Below, piece after piece: positions 29,127 through 37,522 of a DNA stretch of 46,735 bases. A program made the position numbers and the translations under genes. The notes under the pieces were generated by a model. The model had not been told where the DNA came from and did no database searches. It saw only the letters and a program-made list of their open reading frames with translations. Each line of letters begins with the position of its first letter. Positions within the stretch are counted from its first letter, which is position 1. The DNA is from an uncultured Marinomonas sp. (lineage in GTDB: Bacteria; Pseudomonadota; Gammaproteobacteria; Pseudomonadales; Marinomonadaceae): positions 1 through 46,735 of the forward strand of contig CALLIL010000034.1 of NCBI GenBank assembly GCA_938009755.1, written 5' to 3'.

Positions 29127-30572
29127 ATGAATTGGGAAGTTGTTATCGGGCTTGAAATTCACACCCAGCTCACCACCAAATCAAAACTATTCTCTGGCGC
29201 TGCAGTGGGCTTTGGCGCAGAACCGAACACGCAAACCACGCTGGTTGATCTAGGAATGCCGGGGGCATTGCCTGTTTTCAACAAAGAAGCCTTGAGAATG
29301 GCCGTTATGTTTGGCCACTCAATTAACGCTGAAATTGGCATGACATCAGTTTTTGCCCGCAAAAACTATTTCTATCCTGACTTACCAAAAGGTTACCAAA
29401 CCAGCCAAATGGATCACCCAATTGTTGGCAAAGGTTATCTTGATGTCACACTTGAAGATGGTACGACGTCTCGCATTGGCATTACACGCGCTCATTTGGA
29501 AGAAGACGCTGGAAAATCTCTTCACGAAGACTTTCAAGGCATGACTGGAATCGATCTAAACCGATCCAGCACACCACTACTTGAAATTGTCTCAGAACCT
29601 GACATTCGCTCCGCAAAGGAAGCCGTCGCCTATGTAAAAATGATTCACTCAATTGTGACCTATCTTGGCATTTGCGATGGCAACATGGCTGAAGGCTCTA
29701 TGCGTTGCGACATTAACATCTCTTTACGCCCAAAAGGCCAAGAGGAATACGGCACTCGCACCGAGATCAAGAATGTAAACTCCTTCCGCTTTATTGAGAA
29801 GGCGATTTACACAGAAATCGAACGTCAAGCCGATATTCTGGAAGACGGTGGACGAATCATTCAAGAGACTCGCCTATACGATCCGGAGAAAAACGAAACT
29901 CGCAGCATGCGCTCAAAAGAAGACGCCAACGACTATCGTTATTTCCCTTGCCCAGACCTTCTGCCAATCATACTTACACAAGAGTATGTCGATGGCATTA
30001 AAGCTACGCTGCCTGAACTGCCAAGCCAAAAGGCAGAAAGATTCCAAAGTGAACACAAGCTTAGCGAATACGATGCGAACGTATTGTCATCTTCTCGCGC
30101 CATGGCGGATTATTTTGAAGACACAAACAAAGTTGTTCAAGATGCCAAATTGAGCGCTAACTGGGTGATGGGAGAATTAAGTAAACTACTCAACCAAGAG
30201 CAACTGGAAATACAAGATTCTCCTGTAAATGCAAGCGCACTTGGCGAACTGCTGGCTCGCGTAAAAGACAATACAATCAACGGAAAAACCGCTAAAGACG
30301 TCCTTCAGTCTATGTGGAATGGCGAAGGTTCAGCAGACGAAATCATTGAAGCGAAAGGCTTAAAACAGGTCACTGACACAGGCGCCATTGAAGCAATGAT
30401 TCAAACCATTTTGGACGCAAACGCCACTCAAGTAGAGCAATACCGAAGCGCTGATGAAGACAAACAAAAGAAAATGATTGGCTTCTTTGTTGGGCAGGTG
30501 ATGAAAGCCTCTCAAGGCAAAGCCAACCCTAGCGTAGTAAATCCAATTTTAGCGAGAATGCTTAAAGGATAA
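29127..30572 (+). CDS. gatB: Asp/Glu-tRNA amidotransferase subunit B
   Basis: Kinase and transamidase subunit that activates the misacylated aspartyl or glutamyl group and adds ammonia from GatA. 481 residues: the cradle domain with [28 protein letters not shown]-like sequence [33 protein letters not shown], and [15 protein letters not shown]. The helical and YqeY-like tail ends in [20 protein letters not shown], which binds the tRNA elbow. It is the last gene of gatCAB; a strong bidirectional terminator follows 16 nt later. Confidence 0.98.
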   Translation: MNWEVVIGLEIHTQLTTKSKLFSGAAVGFGAEPNTQTTLVDLGMPGALPVFNKEALRMAVMFGHSINAEIGMTSVFARKNYFYPDLPKGYQTSQMDHPIVGKGYLDVTLEDGTTSRIGITRAHLEEDAGKSLHEDFQGMTGIDLNRSSTPLLEIVSEPDIRSAKEAVAYVKMIHSIVTYLGICDGNMAEGSMRCDINISLRPKGQEEYGTRTEIKNVNSFRFIEKAIYTEIERQADILEDGGRIIQETRLYDPEKNETRSMRSKEDANDYRYFPCPDLLPIILTQEYVDGIKATLPELPSQKAERFQSEHKLSEYDANVLSSSRAMADYFEDTNKVVQDAKLSANWVMGELSKLLNQEQLEIQDSPVNASALGELLARVKDNTINGKTAKDVLQSMWNGEGSADEIIEAKGLKQVTDTGAIEAMIQTILDANATQVEQYRSADEDKQKKMIGFFVGQVMKASQGKANPSVVNPILARMLKG

Positions 30573-30587
30573 ACACCATTACGGTGC

Positions 30588-30628
30588 AGATAAAAAAATA
30601 CCGCTTTTGCAGCGGTATTTTTTTATCT
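30588..30628. terminator. Bidirectional terminator between gatB and the diguanylate cyclase gene
   Basis: 18-bp perfect stem (30588-30605 with 30611-30628; core TACCGCT / AGCGGTA) around a 5-nt loop. The outer stem is an A-tract pairing with a T-tract on both strands. It terminates gatCAB on the plus strand and the convergent diguanylate cyclase gene on the minus strand. Confidence 0.95.
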
Positions 30629-30653
30629 AAATACAACACACAGGATAGCAAAT

Positions 30654-31895
30654 TTAATGCGCACCAAGCACCAACCTATCTCGACCAAGACGTTTCGCCT
30701 CACAAAGGTTGTTGTCTGCAAGTTTAATCGCTTCATCTAAAGAAGCGACATCATTACCACAAACACCCACACTGCAGGTGATTGAGATTTTTGCTTCTGT
30801 AAACTCTTTGCCTCTCAGGCTTCCTGTAAACCTCTCCAACATAGCTACAAACTCAGCAACACCCACTTCAGCAATCAAACAAAACTCTTCTCCTCCAAAA
30901 CGACAAGCCAGAGTATCTGGAAACGCATCAAGAATCTCTGCACCCACCGCCTTCAATAGAGCATCTCCAGTTAAATGGCCATAGGTATCATTAACCAATT
31001 TAAAATCATCGAGATCCAACATCGCTAAAGACAACTCACCAGTATGATTACGAAAATAACGCTCACCTTCATCAAAAAGATAGCGTCTATTTTTGAGTTT
31101 GGTCAATGGATCTACGTTGGCTAGGTTGCGAATTGTTTCAAGCATTTCTTGCGCTTCTAAGTTATGAATCACTCGGCAATGAAACTCTTCATGGTAAAAC
31201 GGTTTTTTCAAAAAATCATTAGCCCCAGCTTTAATAAACTTGGCCGATAATGCATTATCACCTTCTGCTGAAAGCCCAATAATAACCAAGTCTTGAAAAC
31301 GCGCATTATGCCGCAGCATCCGGACCAAGTCATAACCATTTACCAACGGCATATTATAATCCGTGATCAACATTCTAATATCAGGGTCATTCTCTAGTTT
31401 GGCTAACGCCTCTTGACCGTTCTCAGCCTCGATAACTTGAAATTGATAACGTTCCAATAATATTTTGATAAACATTCGACTCGTCGAAGAATCCTCTGCA
31501 ACCAAGACCTTAATATTTTGATTTTTATTAAGTCGATCAATCACCTTTACAACATGATTAAACGAATATCGACTGTCTTTTGTTATATAATCAAGAACCC
31601 CTTTATTGAGGAGACTCAGGCGCAGGTCATCATCAATATTCCCCGTTAACACAACACTGGGAATTTCATACGATAAAACCAAATCAACGATTTCACCATT
31701 TTCTGCATCAGGTAAATTAAGATCCACAATAGCCGCAAAATACTCATCATCAAACGCAATCAAATTGCGCTCTGCGCTTTTATAGCAGTCACATAAAACA
31801 GGAACAAAATTGGAGTGTTGTGACAACAAATGCTTTAAAACCTTTAATACAACAGGGCTATCTTCAACCACCAACACTTTTCTTTTCATAACCAT
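30654..31895 (-). CDS. Diguanylate cyclase with two receiver domains (REC-REC-GGDEF)
   Basis: 413-residue cytoplasmic response regulator expected to make cyclic di-GMP. REC1 (about 4-125) has acidic VVEDSP, phosphoacceptor Asp in AIVDLNLP, Thr in VVLTGNI and Lys in ITKDS. REC2 (about 128-245) has VAEDSS, phosphoacceptor Asp in LITDYNMP, Ser in GLSAEG and Lys in LKKPF; both look phosphorylatable. The GGDEF domain (about 255-410) has the active GGEEF, with DPLTKLKNRRYLF and DLDDFKLVNDTYGH. The inhibitory RxxD site is absent: the corresponding residues read FPDT. No partner kinase gene is adjacent. ATG 31895 (MVMKRKV) has AGG at loose spacing; ATG 31889 is an alternative. Confidence 0.93.
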   Translation of the reverse strand: MVMKRKVLVVEDSPVVLKVLKHLLSQHSNFVPVLCDCYKSAERNLIAFDDEYFAAIVDLNLPDAENGEIVDLVLSYEIPSVVLTGNIDDDLRLSLLNKGVLDYITKDSRYSFNHVVKVIDRLNKNQNIKVLVAEDSSTSRMFIKILLERYQFQVIEAENGQEALAKLENDPDIRMLITDYNMPLVNGYDLVRMLRHNARFQDLVIIGLSAEGDNALSAKFIKAGANDFLKKPFYHEEFHCRVIHNLEAQEMLETIRNLANVDPLTKLKNRRYLFDEGERYFRNHTGELSLAMLDLDDFKLVNDTYGHLTGDALLKAVGAEILDAFPDTLACRFGGEEFCLIAEVGVAEFVAMLERFTGSLRGKEFTEAKISITCSVGVCGNDVASLDEAIKLADNNLCEAKRLGRDRLVLGAH

Positions 31896-32077
31896 GAGTA
31901 AAAACCTACAATAAAAGGTGGTAGTGATGCTTTTTTAAGCATATTTTTTAATTATCCACTATGACCTAGGATAACGATACTTTAGAATACACGCATAGGG
32001 CATTATGCTGTAAAAATGCAGTACAATTCAAACCTTTAACATTTTCTAGCATCAACTTAACATAAGGCCAATTAATC

Positions 32078-32365
32078 ATGTTATGTCGGTCGGGCTGCGG
32101 TGCATGCTGCACAGCACCTTCCATCACTTCACCTATACCAGGAATGCCCAACGGCAAAGCCGCAGGAACACCTTGTATACAACTATTAAGTGATTATAGT
32201 TGCGCTATTTTTAACGATCCAGCAAGACCCAAGGTTTGCAGTGATTTTACACCAGAAAAATATGTTTGTGGCGAAAGCAGAGAAGAAGCCATTACCATTT
32301 TAAATAACTTAGAAGATTTTACATGTACATCAAATATCAGCGCCAAAACAAGGAAGCCATCATGA
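32078..32365 (+). CDS. ykgJ: YkgJ-family cysteine cluster protein
   Basis: 95-residue protein of the YkgJ/UPF0153-like family, proposed zinc- or iron-chelating proteins of unknown function. Nine cysteines are visible at 3, 7, 10, 11, 33, 42, 54, 64 and 83. The sequence has CRSGCGACCTAPSITSPIPG, the RPKVCSDFTPEKYVC block, and CGESREEA, all close to E. coli YkgJ as I remember it. It ends TGA overlapping the ATG of the L,D-transpeptidase gene by 4 nt, so the two are probably translated together. It is divergent from the diguanylate cyclase across 182 nt. Confidence 0.85.
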   Translation: MLCRSGCGACCTAPSITSPIPGMPNGKAAGTPCIQLLSDYSCAIFNDPARPKVCSDFTPEKYVCGESREEAITILNNLEDFTCTSNISAKTRKPS

Positions 32366-34032
32366 CAGTGATGAAACATTTTTTGACCATAACCGCAGTC
32401 AGTATTTTCCTTAGCGCCTGCTCAAGCAACAGCACAAATACGCAGTTTATTATCGAGCCTCCAAGCGAGTCCCAAATAGAAAACAGTGTAAAAGCACAAG
32501 TATCTCTCGCTCTTAATGCATTCACACCTGTCGCAGGACAAGCACTGCCAAACAACAGCGTGCTTGAAGCCTATGAATCTCGTGGATACGAACCTATATG
32601 GATTAAAGATAAGGCTATCAACCCTTCTATATATAAGCTTATCGATATCCTTGAAGAGTCTTATACTCATGGATTAAATCCAGTTCATTACCACACAGAA
32701 ACCATCAAAGAATACCTTGCGCTCACTCAAGCGACGCCCCAACAATTAGCGGAAATGGACGTTATTACAACCATTGCACTCACGAGCTACGCACACGACT
32801 TGAGCAATGGTCGATACGAACCTCAATTAATTGATCCTAACTGGCAACTCGATGCACCAAGCAACACTTGGAAAGACCTACTCTATTTAGACTCAGCAAC
32901 TAACATGGTGAATTACCTTCCACTGCTTGCGCCTCGAAGCCCACAATATCAGGTTCTACAAAAATGGTTAGTTTATTACCAAGACCTTGCAGCAAAAGAA
33001 AAAGACATTCAGGTTGATTCTGGCGACCTCCTCAGACCTGGTGACGAAGGCCCTCGCGTTGCTCAGCTTCGAGCTCGCCTTGTACAACTTGGGGACATTC
33101 GCTTCTCAACTCGAAAAGTCAATGAAGAGCAATTTGATCTGCGACTCAAGGAAGCGCTTATCCGCTTTCAACGACGCCACCACATTTCGGCGGACGGCTC
33201 TGCAGGTGAAAACACCATCAAAATGCTCAACATTCCTTTGGAAACACGCGCCAAACAAGTCGCTTACAATTTAGAAAGATGGCGCTGGCTACCAAGTGAG
33301 TTAGAGTCCAACCGTGTCTGGGTAGATTTAACAAATTACACGGTAAACCTACACCTGAATGGCGAACTCACTTCCATGAAAACCATCATCGGCAAGCCGG
33401 AAAGGAAGACTCCGGTTTTCAAAGGGTTAATGACTTATATGGTTACGAATCCTACATGGAAAATACCGCATCGAATTGCAAGAGAAAGCCTACTTCCAAA
33501 ACTAAAAGAAGACCCTAACTATCTTGGTAAATATGGCTATAAGGTTTACTCAAGCTGGAGTATTGGTGCTAAAGAGCTCGACCCAACAAAAATAGATTGG
33601 AATAAAATTTCAGAAAAGCAATTACGTTATCGTTTTGAGCAGACACCAGATGAAGATAATGCATTAGGTGACTATAAATTTATGTTTCCAAATAAAAACG
33701 ACATCTATTTACACGACACACCTGCTAAGCACTTATTCCGTGAAAGAGACAGAGCCTTTAGTGCAGGCTGCATTCGCTTAGAAGACCCTGCGGAGTTTGC
33801 AGAAAAGATAACCAAAGGCAGCTCACGCTTTAAAGAAATGACCAGCTCGCTTAAAAATAAATCAAACACGGTTATTTCATTGCCAGTACAAATTCCTGTT
33901 TATCTAGTCTATTTCACAGTTGTTCCTAACGCCAATGGCATGCCTGAATTCCGTAACGATGTTTACGAACGAGACATTTTGATGGAAGAAGCCATGGGGT
34001 ACAGCCCATTTGCACCAGATGAATCTATCTAA
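32362..34032 (+). CDS. ldtD: L,D-transpeptidase (LdtD/YcbB type) with lipobox
   Basis: 556-residue peptidoglycan 3-3 cross-linking enzyme. The N-terminus MTVMKHFLTITAVSIFLSAC is a lipoprotein signal with lipobox LSAC and Cys20. Then come the N-terminal YcbB scaffold domain (ALPNNSVLEAYESRGYEPIW), a peptidoglycan-binding domain (about 230-295, GDEGPRVAQLRARLVQLGD), and the YkuD catalytic domain with HDTPAKHLFRERDRAFSAGC; the catalytic Cys is residue 470 followed by IRLEDP. I choose ATG 32362, overlapping the ykgJ stop codon (ATGA) with AGGA upstream; a longer frame from 32323 would spoil the signal peptide. LdtD of E. coli is, to my knowledge, helix-anchored rather than lipidated. Confidence 0.92.
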   Translation: MTVMKHFLTITAVSIFLSACSSNSTNTQFIIEPPSESQIENSVKAQVSLALNAFTPVAGQALPNNSVLEAYESRGYEPIWIKDKAINPSIYKLIDILEESYTHGLNPVHYHTETIKEYLALTQATPQQLAEMDVITTIALTSYAHDLSNGRYEPQLIDPNWQLDAPSNTWKDLLYLDSATNMVNYLPLLAPRSPQYQVLQKWLVYYQDLAAKEKDIQVDSGDLLRPGDEGPRVAQLRARLVQLGDIRFSTRKVNEEQFDLRLKEALIRFQRRHHISADGSAGENTIKMLNIPLETRAKQVAYNLERWRWLPSELESNRVWVDLTNYTVNLHLNGELTSMKTIIGKPERKTPVFKGLMTYMVTNPTWKIPHRIARESLLPKLKEDPNYLGKYGYKVYSSWSIGAKELDPTKIDWNKISEKQLRYRFEQTPDEDNALGDYKFMFPNKNDIYLHDTPAKHLFRERDRAFSAGCIRLEDPAEFAEKITKGSSRFKEMTSSLKNKSNTVISLPVQIPVYLVYFTVVPNANGMPEFRNDVYERDILMEEAMGYSPFAPDESI

Positions 34033-34057
34033 TTTTTTCACATTTCTTACTCTCACA

Positions 34058-34094
34058 AAAAAGCTCTATAGGTCGATAACCTATAGAGCTTTTT
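34058..34094. terminator. Bidirectional terminator between ldtD and rlmM
   Basis: 16-bp perfect stem (34058-34073 with 34079-34094; core AGCTCTATAGGT / ACCTATAGAGCT) around loop CGATA, flanked by A- and T-tracts. It serves convergent ldtD (plus) and rlmM (minus). Confidence 0.95.
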
Positions 34095-34117
34095 GTTAAA
34101 GATAGTTTCACAAGATA

Positions 34118-35170
34118 CTATCTAACCATTATACAAACAGTGATTTCTTCACGGTCATGATAAAGATGTTTTACTTGATAATGATAGCCAACGCTTGCCT
34201 TTTTCAAAAGATTATCAATTGTCTTTAAGCACAAAGACACCTCTTGATAACGCTTCTTCATAGGTAGTTTCAGGTTAAAAATCGCCCTTCTCGTCCAACC
34301 ACTAGCCAACCACTTCGCCATCAATTCAGCCACTTTAATCGGCCTTTCAACCATATCGCAAACCAGCCAATCAACCGTATATGGAGGTTGAAACTTAAAA
34401 CCATCTGCTTTTTCATGCTGAACTAAGCCTGTCGACATCAATTCGTTTTGCATTGGGCCATTATCAATAGCAATCACATTGATGCCTTTCTTGACAAATT
34501 GATATGTCCAACCACCTGGTGCAGCACCCAAATCAACCGCAGTCATACCTTCTACCAAGTCTGCTTCTAGCGTTTTCTCTGGAACAAACTGCAAAAAAGC
34601 TTCCTCTAACTTTAATGTGGAACGGCTTGGCCCCGCAGCAGGAAAACGCAAGCGACGAATCCCCATAGGGAATTCACTACGGCAAGTAACATACGACACA
34701 CCTAAATACGCCTCATCACCGCTCAACATAAAAACATGATGGCGCACACCAACCGCTTTATTGCGCAATACACCAGACTTTTTCCAGCCTTCTCTCAATG
34801 GTTTATCTAATTTTTTGATAAGGCCAGAAAGCGATTTAGCTTCGTTTGTGTCAGCCGTTTCAATCCAGATTTCTTCTGCTAAAGGCAATTCACGAGCCGC
34901 CTCAAGCAAAGATTCAACGCGCCTCCCCTGCTCTAATTCAATCACATCATTTACCGCGATAATCTGACGGGCAAAAATCAACTTATTGAAATGCAACTGT
35001 GCGATCAACAACTCACCCGCATCAGACTGATCAAAGTTATACACAACATAGCCGGCATCTGGCTCTACTTTAGCGTAACCATAAAAACCTTTCTGGCTCG
35101 CAACCTCTGACAGCTCTGCCGCGCAATCTTTCTCAAATCCTTGACGACAGTAAACTAGAATATTTTTCAT
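34118..35170 (-). CDS. rlmM: 23S rRNA C2498 2'-O-ribose methyltransferase RlmM
   Basis: Methylates the ribose of C2498 in the peptidyl-transferase centre of 23S rRNA before 50S assembly is complete. 350 residues: THUMP-like N-terminal region (MKNILVYCRQGFEKDCAAEL), then a Rossmann methyltransferase domain with the SAM loop DLGAAPGGWTYQFVKKGI, KADGFKFQPP, VDWLVCDMVERP and IFNLKLPMKKRYQEV, carrying the K-D-K-type catalytic residues. ATG 35170 has AAGGA six bases upstream. It follows a pseudouridine synthase gene by 46 nt on the same strand, making a probable RNA-modification pair. Confidence 0.95.
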   Translation of the reverse strand: MKNILVYCRQGFEKDCAAELSEVASQKGFYGYAKVEPDAGYVVYNFDQSDAGELLIAQLHFNKLIFARQIIAVNDVIELEQGRRVESLLEAARELPLAEEIWIETADTNEAKSLSGLIKKLDKPLREGWKKSGVLRNKAVGVRHHVFMLSGDEAYLGVSYVTCRSEFPMGIRRLRFPAAGPSRSTLKLEEAFLQFVPEKTLEADLVEGMTAVDLGAAPGGWTYQFVKKGINVIAIDNGPMQNELMSTGLVQHEKADGFKFQPPYTVDWLVCDMVERPIKVAELMAKWLASGWTRRAIFNLKLPMKKRYQEVSLCLKTIDNLLKKASVGYHYQVKHLYHDREEITVCIMVR

Positions 35171-35216
35171 TCAATTTCCTTCTCGACCAAACACAAGGTT
35201 CACCGAGTAATATGCA

Positions 35217-35888
35217 TTATTTTTTAGAAGGCCAATTCAGCAACGATTCATCAAACTGTTTCTCAATGCAGGTGATACACTCAAGTGTAAAAGCCGCACC
35301 CACAGAAGGCGGACAAACATAGCGTTTATCCTCTCCACGCCACTCAAAACTCAATGAATACGCATGCAAATACCCACGATCCGACATCTCTCCGCCATAC
35401 TTAACATCACCTAATATAGGCGAACCGATACTTTTCAACGCCACTCTTATTTGATGCGTCTTCCCTGTCAACGGACGAACAAGAAAAACTCTCAACCCAT
35501 TGTTTGAAAAAGAAAAAAACTGTGTTTTCGCGACATTTTCTTTACTTTTCGTTAACTTCCATTGCCCTCTGCGACTTGGCGCCATTCCACCAGAAATCGC
35601 ACCCTGTTTTTTCTTTGGTTTTCGTTGAGAAAGCGCTATGTATCTTTTTTCAATTAAATGCTGTTCAAATAAAGAGCCAAACATCGAAGCTGCCTTTTTA
35701 TGACACGCAACAATAAGTAAACCGGACGTTATTTTATCCAAACGATGAACTGGAAAAAAAGCCGATTCTGGGTACTCTAGTGCCAACTTCTTAATGATGC
35801 CTGTTTCATTATTTTCTGAATGAAAACTCATTCCAGCAGGTTTATTGATAATCCAATAATCATCACAACGGTATAAGACTTGAATCAA
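35217..35888 (-). CDS. RluA-type pseudouridine synthase (TIGR01621-like)
   Basis: 223-residue single-domain RNA pseudouridine synthase. The catalytic motif HRLDKITSGLLIVA contains the conserved Asp. The family-distinctive KPKKKQGAISGGMAPSRRGQ and LTGKTHQIRVALKSIGSPIL are present. It resembles a gammaproteobacterial RluA-like clade (TIGR01621, from memory) whose RNA target I do not know. I place the start at TTG 35888 (MIQVLYRCDDYWIINK), which has GAGG four bases upstream, rather than a TTG 24 nt earlier; there is no suitable ATG. Likely cotranscribed with rlmM. Confidence 0.85.
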   Translation of the reverse strand: MIQVLYRCDDYWIINKPAGMSFHSENNETGIIKKLALEYPESAFFPVHRLDKITSGLLIVACHKKAASMFGSLFEQHLIEKRYIALSQRKPKKKQGAISGGMAPSRRGQWKLTKSKENVAKTQFFSFSNNGLRVFLVRPLTGKTHQIRVALKSIGSPILGDVKYGGEMSDRGYLHAYSLSFEWRGEDKRYVCPPSVGAAFTLECITCIEKQFDESLLNWPSKK

Positions 35889-35937
35889 ACAGACCTCATT
35901 ACAATCAAACAAAAGAAAAATTAGAGTAGCTCACAAG

Positions 35938-35962
35938 GTTATCCACAAAGAAAGTGGACAAC
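35938..35962. promoter_or_regulatory. Consensus DnaA box within an imperfect dyad
   Basis: TTATCCACA at 35939-35947 matches the DnaA-box consensus exactly. Seven bases beyond its TTATCCAC core lies GTGGACAA (35954-35961), giving an inverted pair with one mismatch. It sits in the 106-nt gap between the membrane diguanylate cyclase and the pseudouridine synthase gene. One exact 9-mer in a window this size is not far from chance, so function is uncertain. Confidence 0.35.
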
Positions 35963-35994
35963 TCATATGTCAATACAGAGAAGTAAATTTATTC

Positions 35995-37092
35995 TTAATC
36001 TTGATCATTAGATTGTATAAAAATACGATTTCGACCATTTCTCTTAGCGATATACAAGCCTTTATCAGCTTGCGCAAGAACTTCTTCATAACGAGTAATA
36101 TCAGGCGAAATAGAAGCCAAACCTGCGCTAATAGAAACCGGAATAATAATTCCTTGTGGCGTTTCAATTAACATATTTTCTATTTCTTCCCTCATACGCT
36201 CCATAATATCTGCGGCTTGTTTAAGACTTGTTTCACGCATAATAACGATAAACTCTTCTCCGCCATAACGACCGATTTCATCTTGAGGGCGTATAACAGA
36301 AGTCATCATTTTAGACACTTGCGCCAACACAAGATCACCTGCCTCATGACCATAGGTATCGTTTATTTTTTTAAAATGATCCAAATCTATAATTGCGAAT
36401 ACACAAGATGACTTATTTAACACAGCATCGGTAAAAATAATGACTGCATCACTCAAAACTTTTCGTCGATTGGACAAACCCGTTAACTCATCCTTTTCCG
36501 CCAACACACGCAAATAATGATTTACTGACTTAAGGCGAATCATGACGAGGTTTATCACCACAGAGAAATAGCCAGTAACAGACAAGAATACCAATATAGA
36601 GACAGTTGTTTTACTGTCAGAAGTAAAATACAGCCCTTTTAACCCCATTAATTCACAGAACAAAAACAAGAGCACAGAGCTAGTAACGATTAAAAGCTTC
36701 GCAAATCTTTGATCCGGACGAAAAACAATAAAGGCATACGCAACAATATTGGCAAACATCCAGTGAAAATCACTTTCAGCACCAAAACAAAATAGACTCA
36801 AAACAGATACTTGAATGGTTTTAATGACAGGAATTAACAGTTGAGCACGATTAAAGTACCCCAAATAATTAAGTCGTAAACCAAATAAACCCATACATAA
36901 ACAGCCAACAGAAAACCAACCAAGGCTTGTCATTTGGCGAGAGAGGAAAAGAACAGACAAGATAAAGCAAACAACACAAAATGCTATGTATGAAAAGTTG
37001 ACTACATGCTTTTGGTTAAGATCATTGCCAAACTCATCTTCGATACCAAAGTTTAGCAATGTGTTGATTGCATTTCGAATTATGGGCAACAC
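35995..37092 (-). CDS. Membrane-bound diguanylate cyclase (GGDEF)
   Basis: About 365 residues: a short cytoplasmic N-terminus, roughly six hydrophobic helices (about 30-195) forming an unassigned sensory membrane domain, then a GGDEF domain with DELTGLSNRRKVL, FAIIDLDHFKKINDTYGHEA and active GGEEF. The inhibitory site RPQD lies at the right distance before it, so product inhibition is expected. The frame is open to ATG 37209, which lacks a ribosome site; GTG 37092 has AGGA five bases upstream and gives MLPIIRNAINTLLNFGIEDE. I prefer the shorter form but am not certain. No partner gene is adjacent. Confidence 0.85.
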   Translation of the reverse strand: MLPIIRNAINTLLNFGIEDEFGNDLNQKHVVNFSYIAFCVVCFILSVLFLSRQMTSLGWFSVGCLCMGLFGLRLNYLGYFNRAQLLIPVIKTIQVSVLSLFCFGAESDFHWMFANIVAYAFIVFRPDQRFAKLLIVTSSVLLFLFCELMGLKGLYFTSDSKTTVSILVFLSVTGYFSVVINLVMIRLKSVNHYLRVLAEKDELTGLSNRRKVLSDAVIIFTDAVLNKSSCVFAIIDLDHFKKINDTYGHEAGDLVLAQVSKMMTSVIRPQDEIGRYGGEEFIVIMRETSLKQAADIMERMREEIENMLIETPQGIIIPVSISAGLASISPDITRYEEVLAQADKGLYIAKRNGRNRIFIQSNDQD

Positions 37093-37522
37093 AAGATTCC
37101 TATAATAAAAGCATACAGCTTGTGACAGTACTCTCCATAGTATCAGTCTAGATTGGATGAAATATTTGTCCGAGTATAGTACAGAGGTTTGCCCTTTTTT
37201 TCTATCCATTCAATTTCAATTATCCTTCCATGCTATACGATTTAATACGAAAGCTAATATTCTCTTATATCAACTAAAGACAATTAAATAAATTTTCCGT
37301 ATCCTACGCCACCTCACAAATACTCAAAAATTGATTGGCATGAATATTGATTAAAACATCACGTTATCAACAATTCGCAACAAATTACTGACTGATCGGT
37401 CAAACAAAATCCATTTAGCATTCTTGCTAGCACTGTATCTGTGCGCAAAAGCACCAAATAAGTGCGGTGAAAAAGTTATTATATTGAATACATAACACCC
37501 AAAGAAATAAGGTGCTGACATC
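37093..37522. other. AT-rich divergent intergenic region ahead of the purine transporter
   Basis: 430 nt without a gene if the diguanylate cyclase starts at 37092 (313 nt if it starts at 37209). It separates divergent genes and should contain both promoters. The clearest element is the palindrome at 37389-37402. Closer to the transporter there are small GCAC/GTGC inverted repeats (about 37429-37466) and an AT-rich stretch (about 37475-37495) that could hold a promoter, but no convincing -35/-10 pair. I see no riboswitch-like structure. Confidence 0.6.
37389..37402. promoter_or_regulatory. TetR-type operator-like palindrome upstream of the nucleoside transporter
   Basis: TGACTGATCGGTCA is an inverted repeat TGAC-N6-GTCA with a GATC centre (one mismatched base pair in the half-sites). 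This is the shape of operators for TetR-family repressors such as RutR (TGACC-A-N2-T-GGTCA). It lies 121 nt upstream of the transporter ATPase start. The matching regulator is not in the window, so the assignment is inference. Confidence 0.4.

Noticed and set aside
31926-31941. Hairpin ATGCTT / AAGCAT followed by T-run as a terminator
   Set aside because: It lies in the 5' leader of the minus-strand cyclase gene; the T-run is on the plus strand, where no upstream plus-strand gene ends nearby, and the stem is only six pairs.
37336-37350. Sigma-54-like site TGGCATG-N4-TTGA upstream of the nucleoside transporter
   Set aside because: Spacing is right for -24/-12, but the near-invariant GC at -12 is GA. 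It is 172 nt from the start codon with no activator site visible, so chance is likelier.
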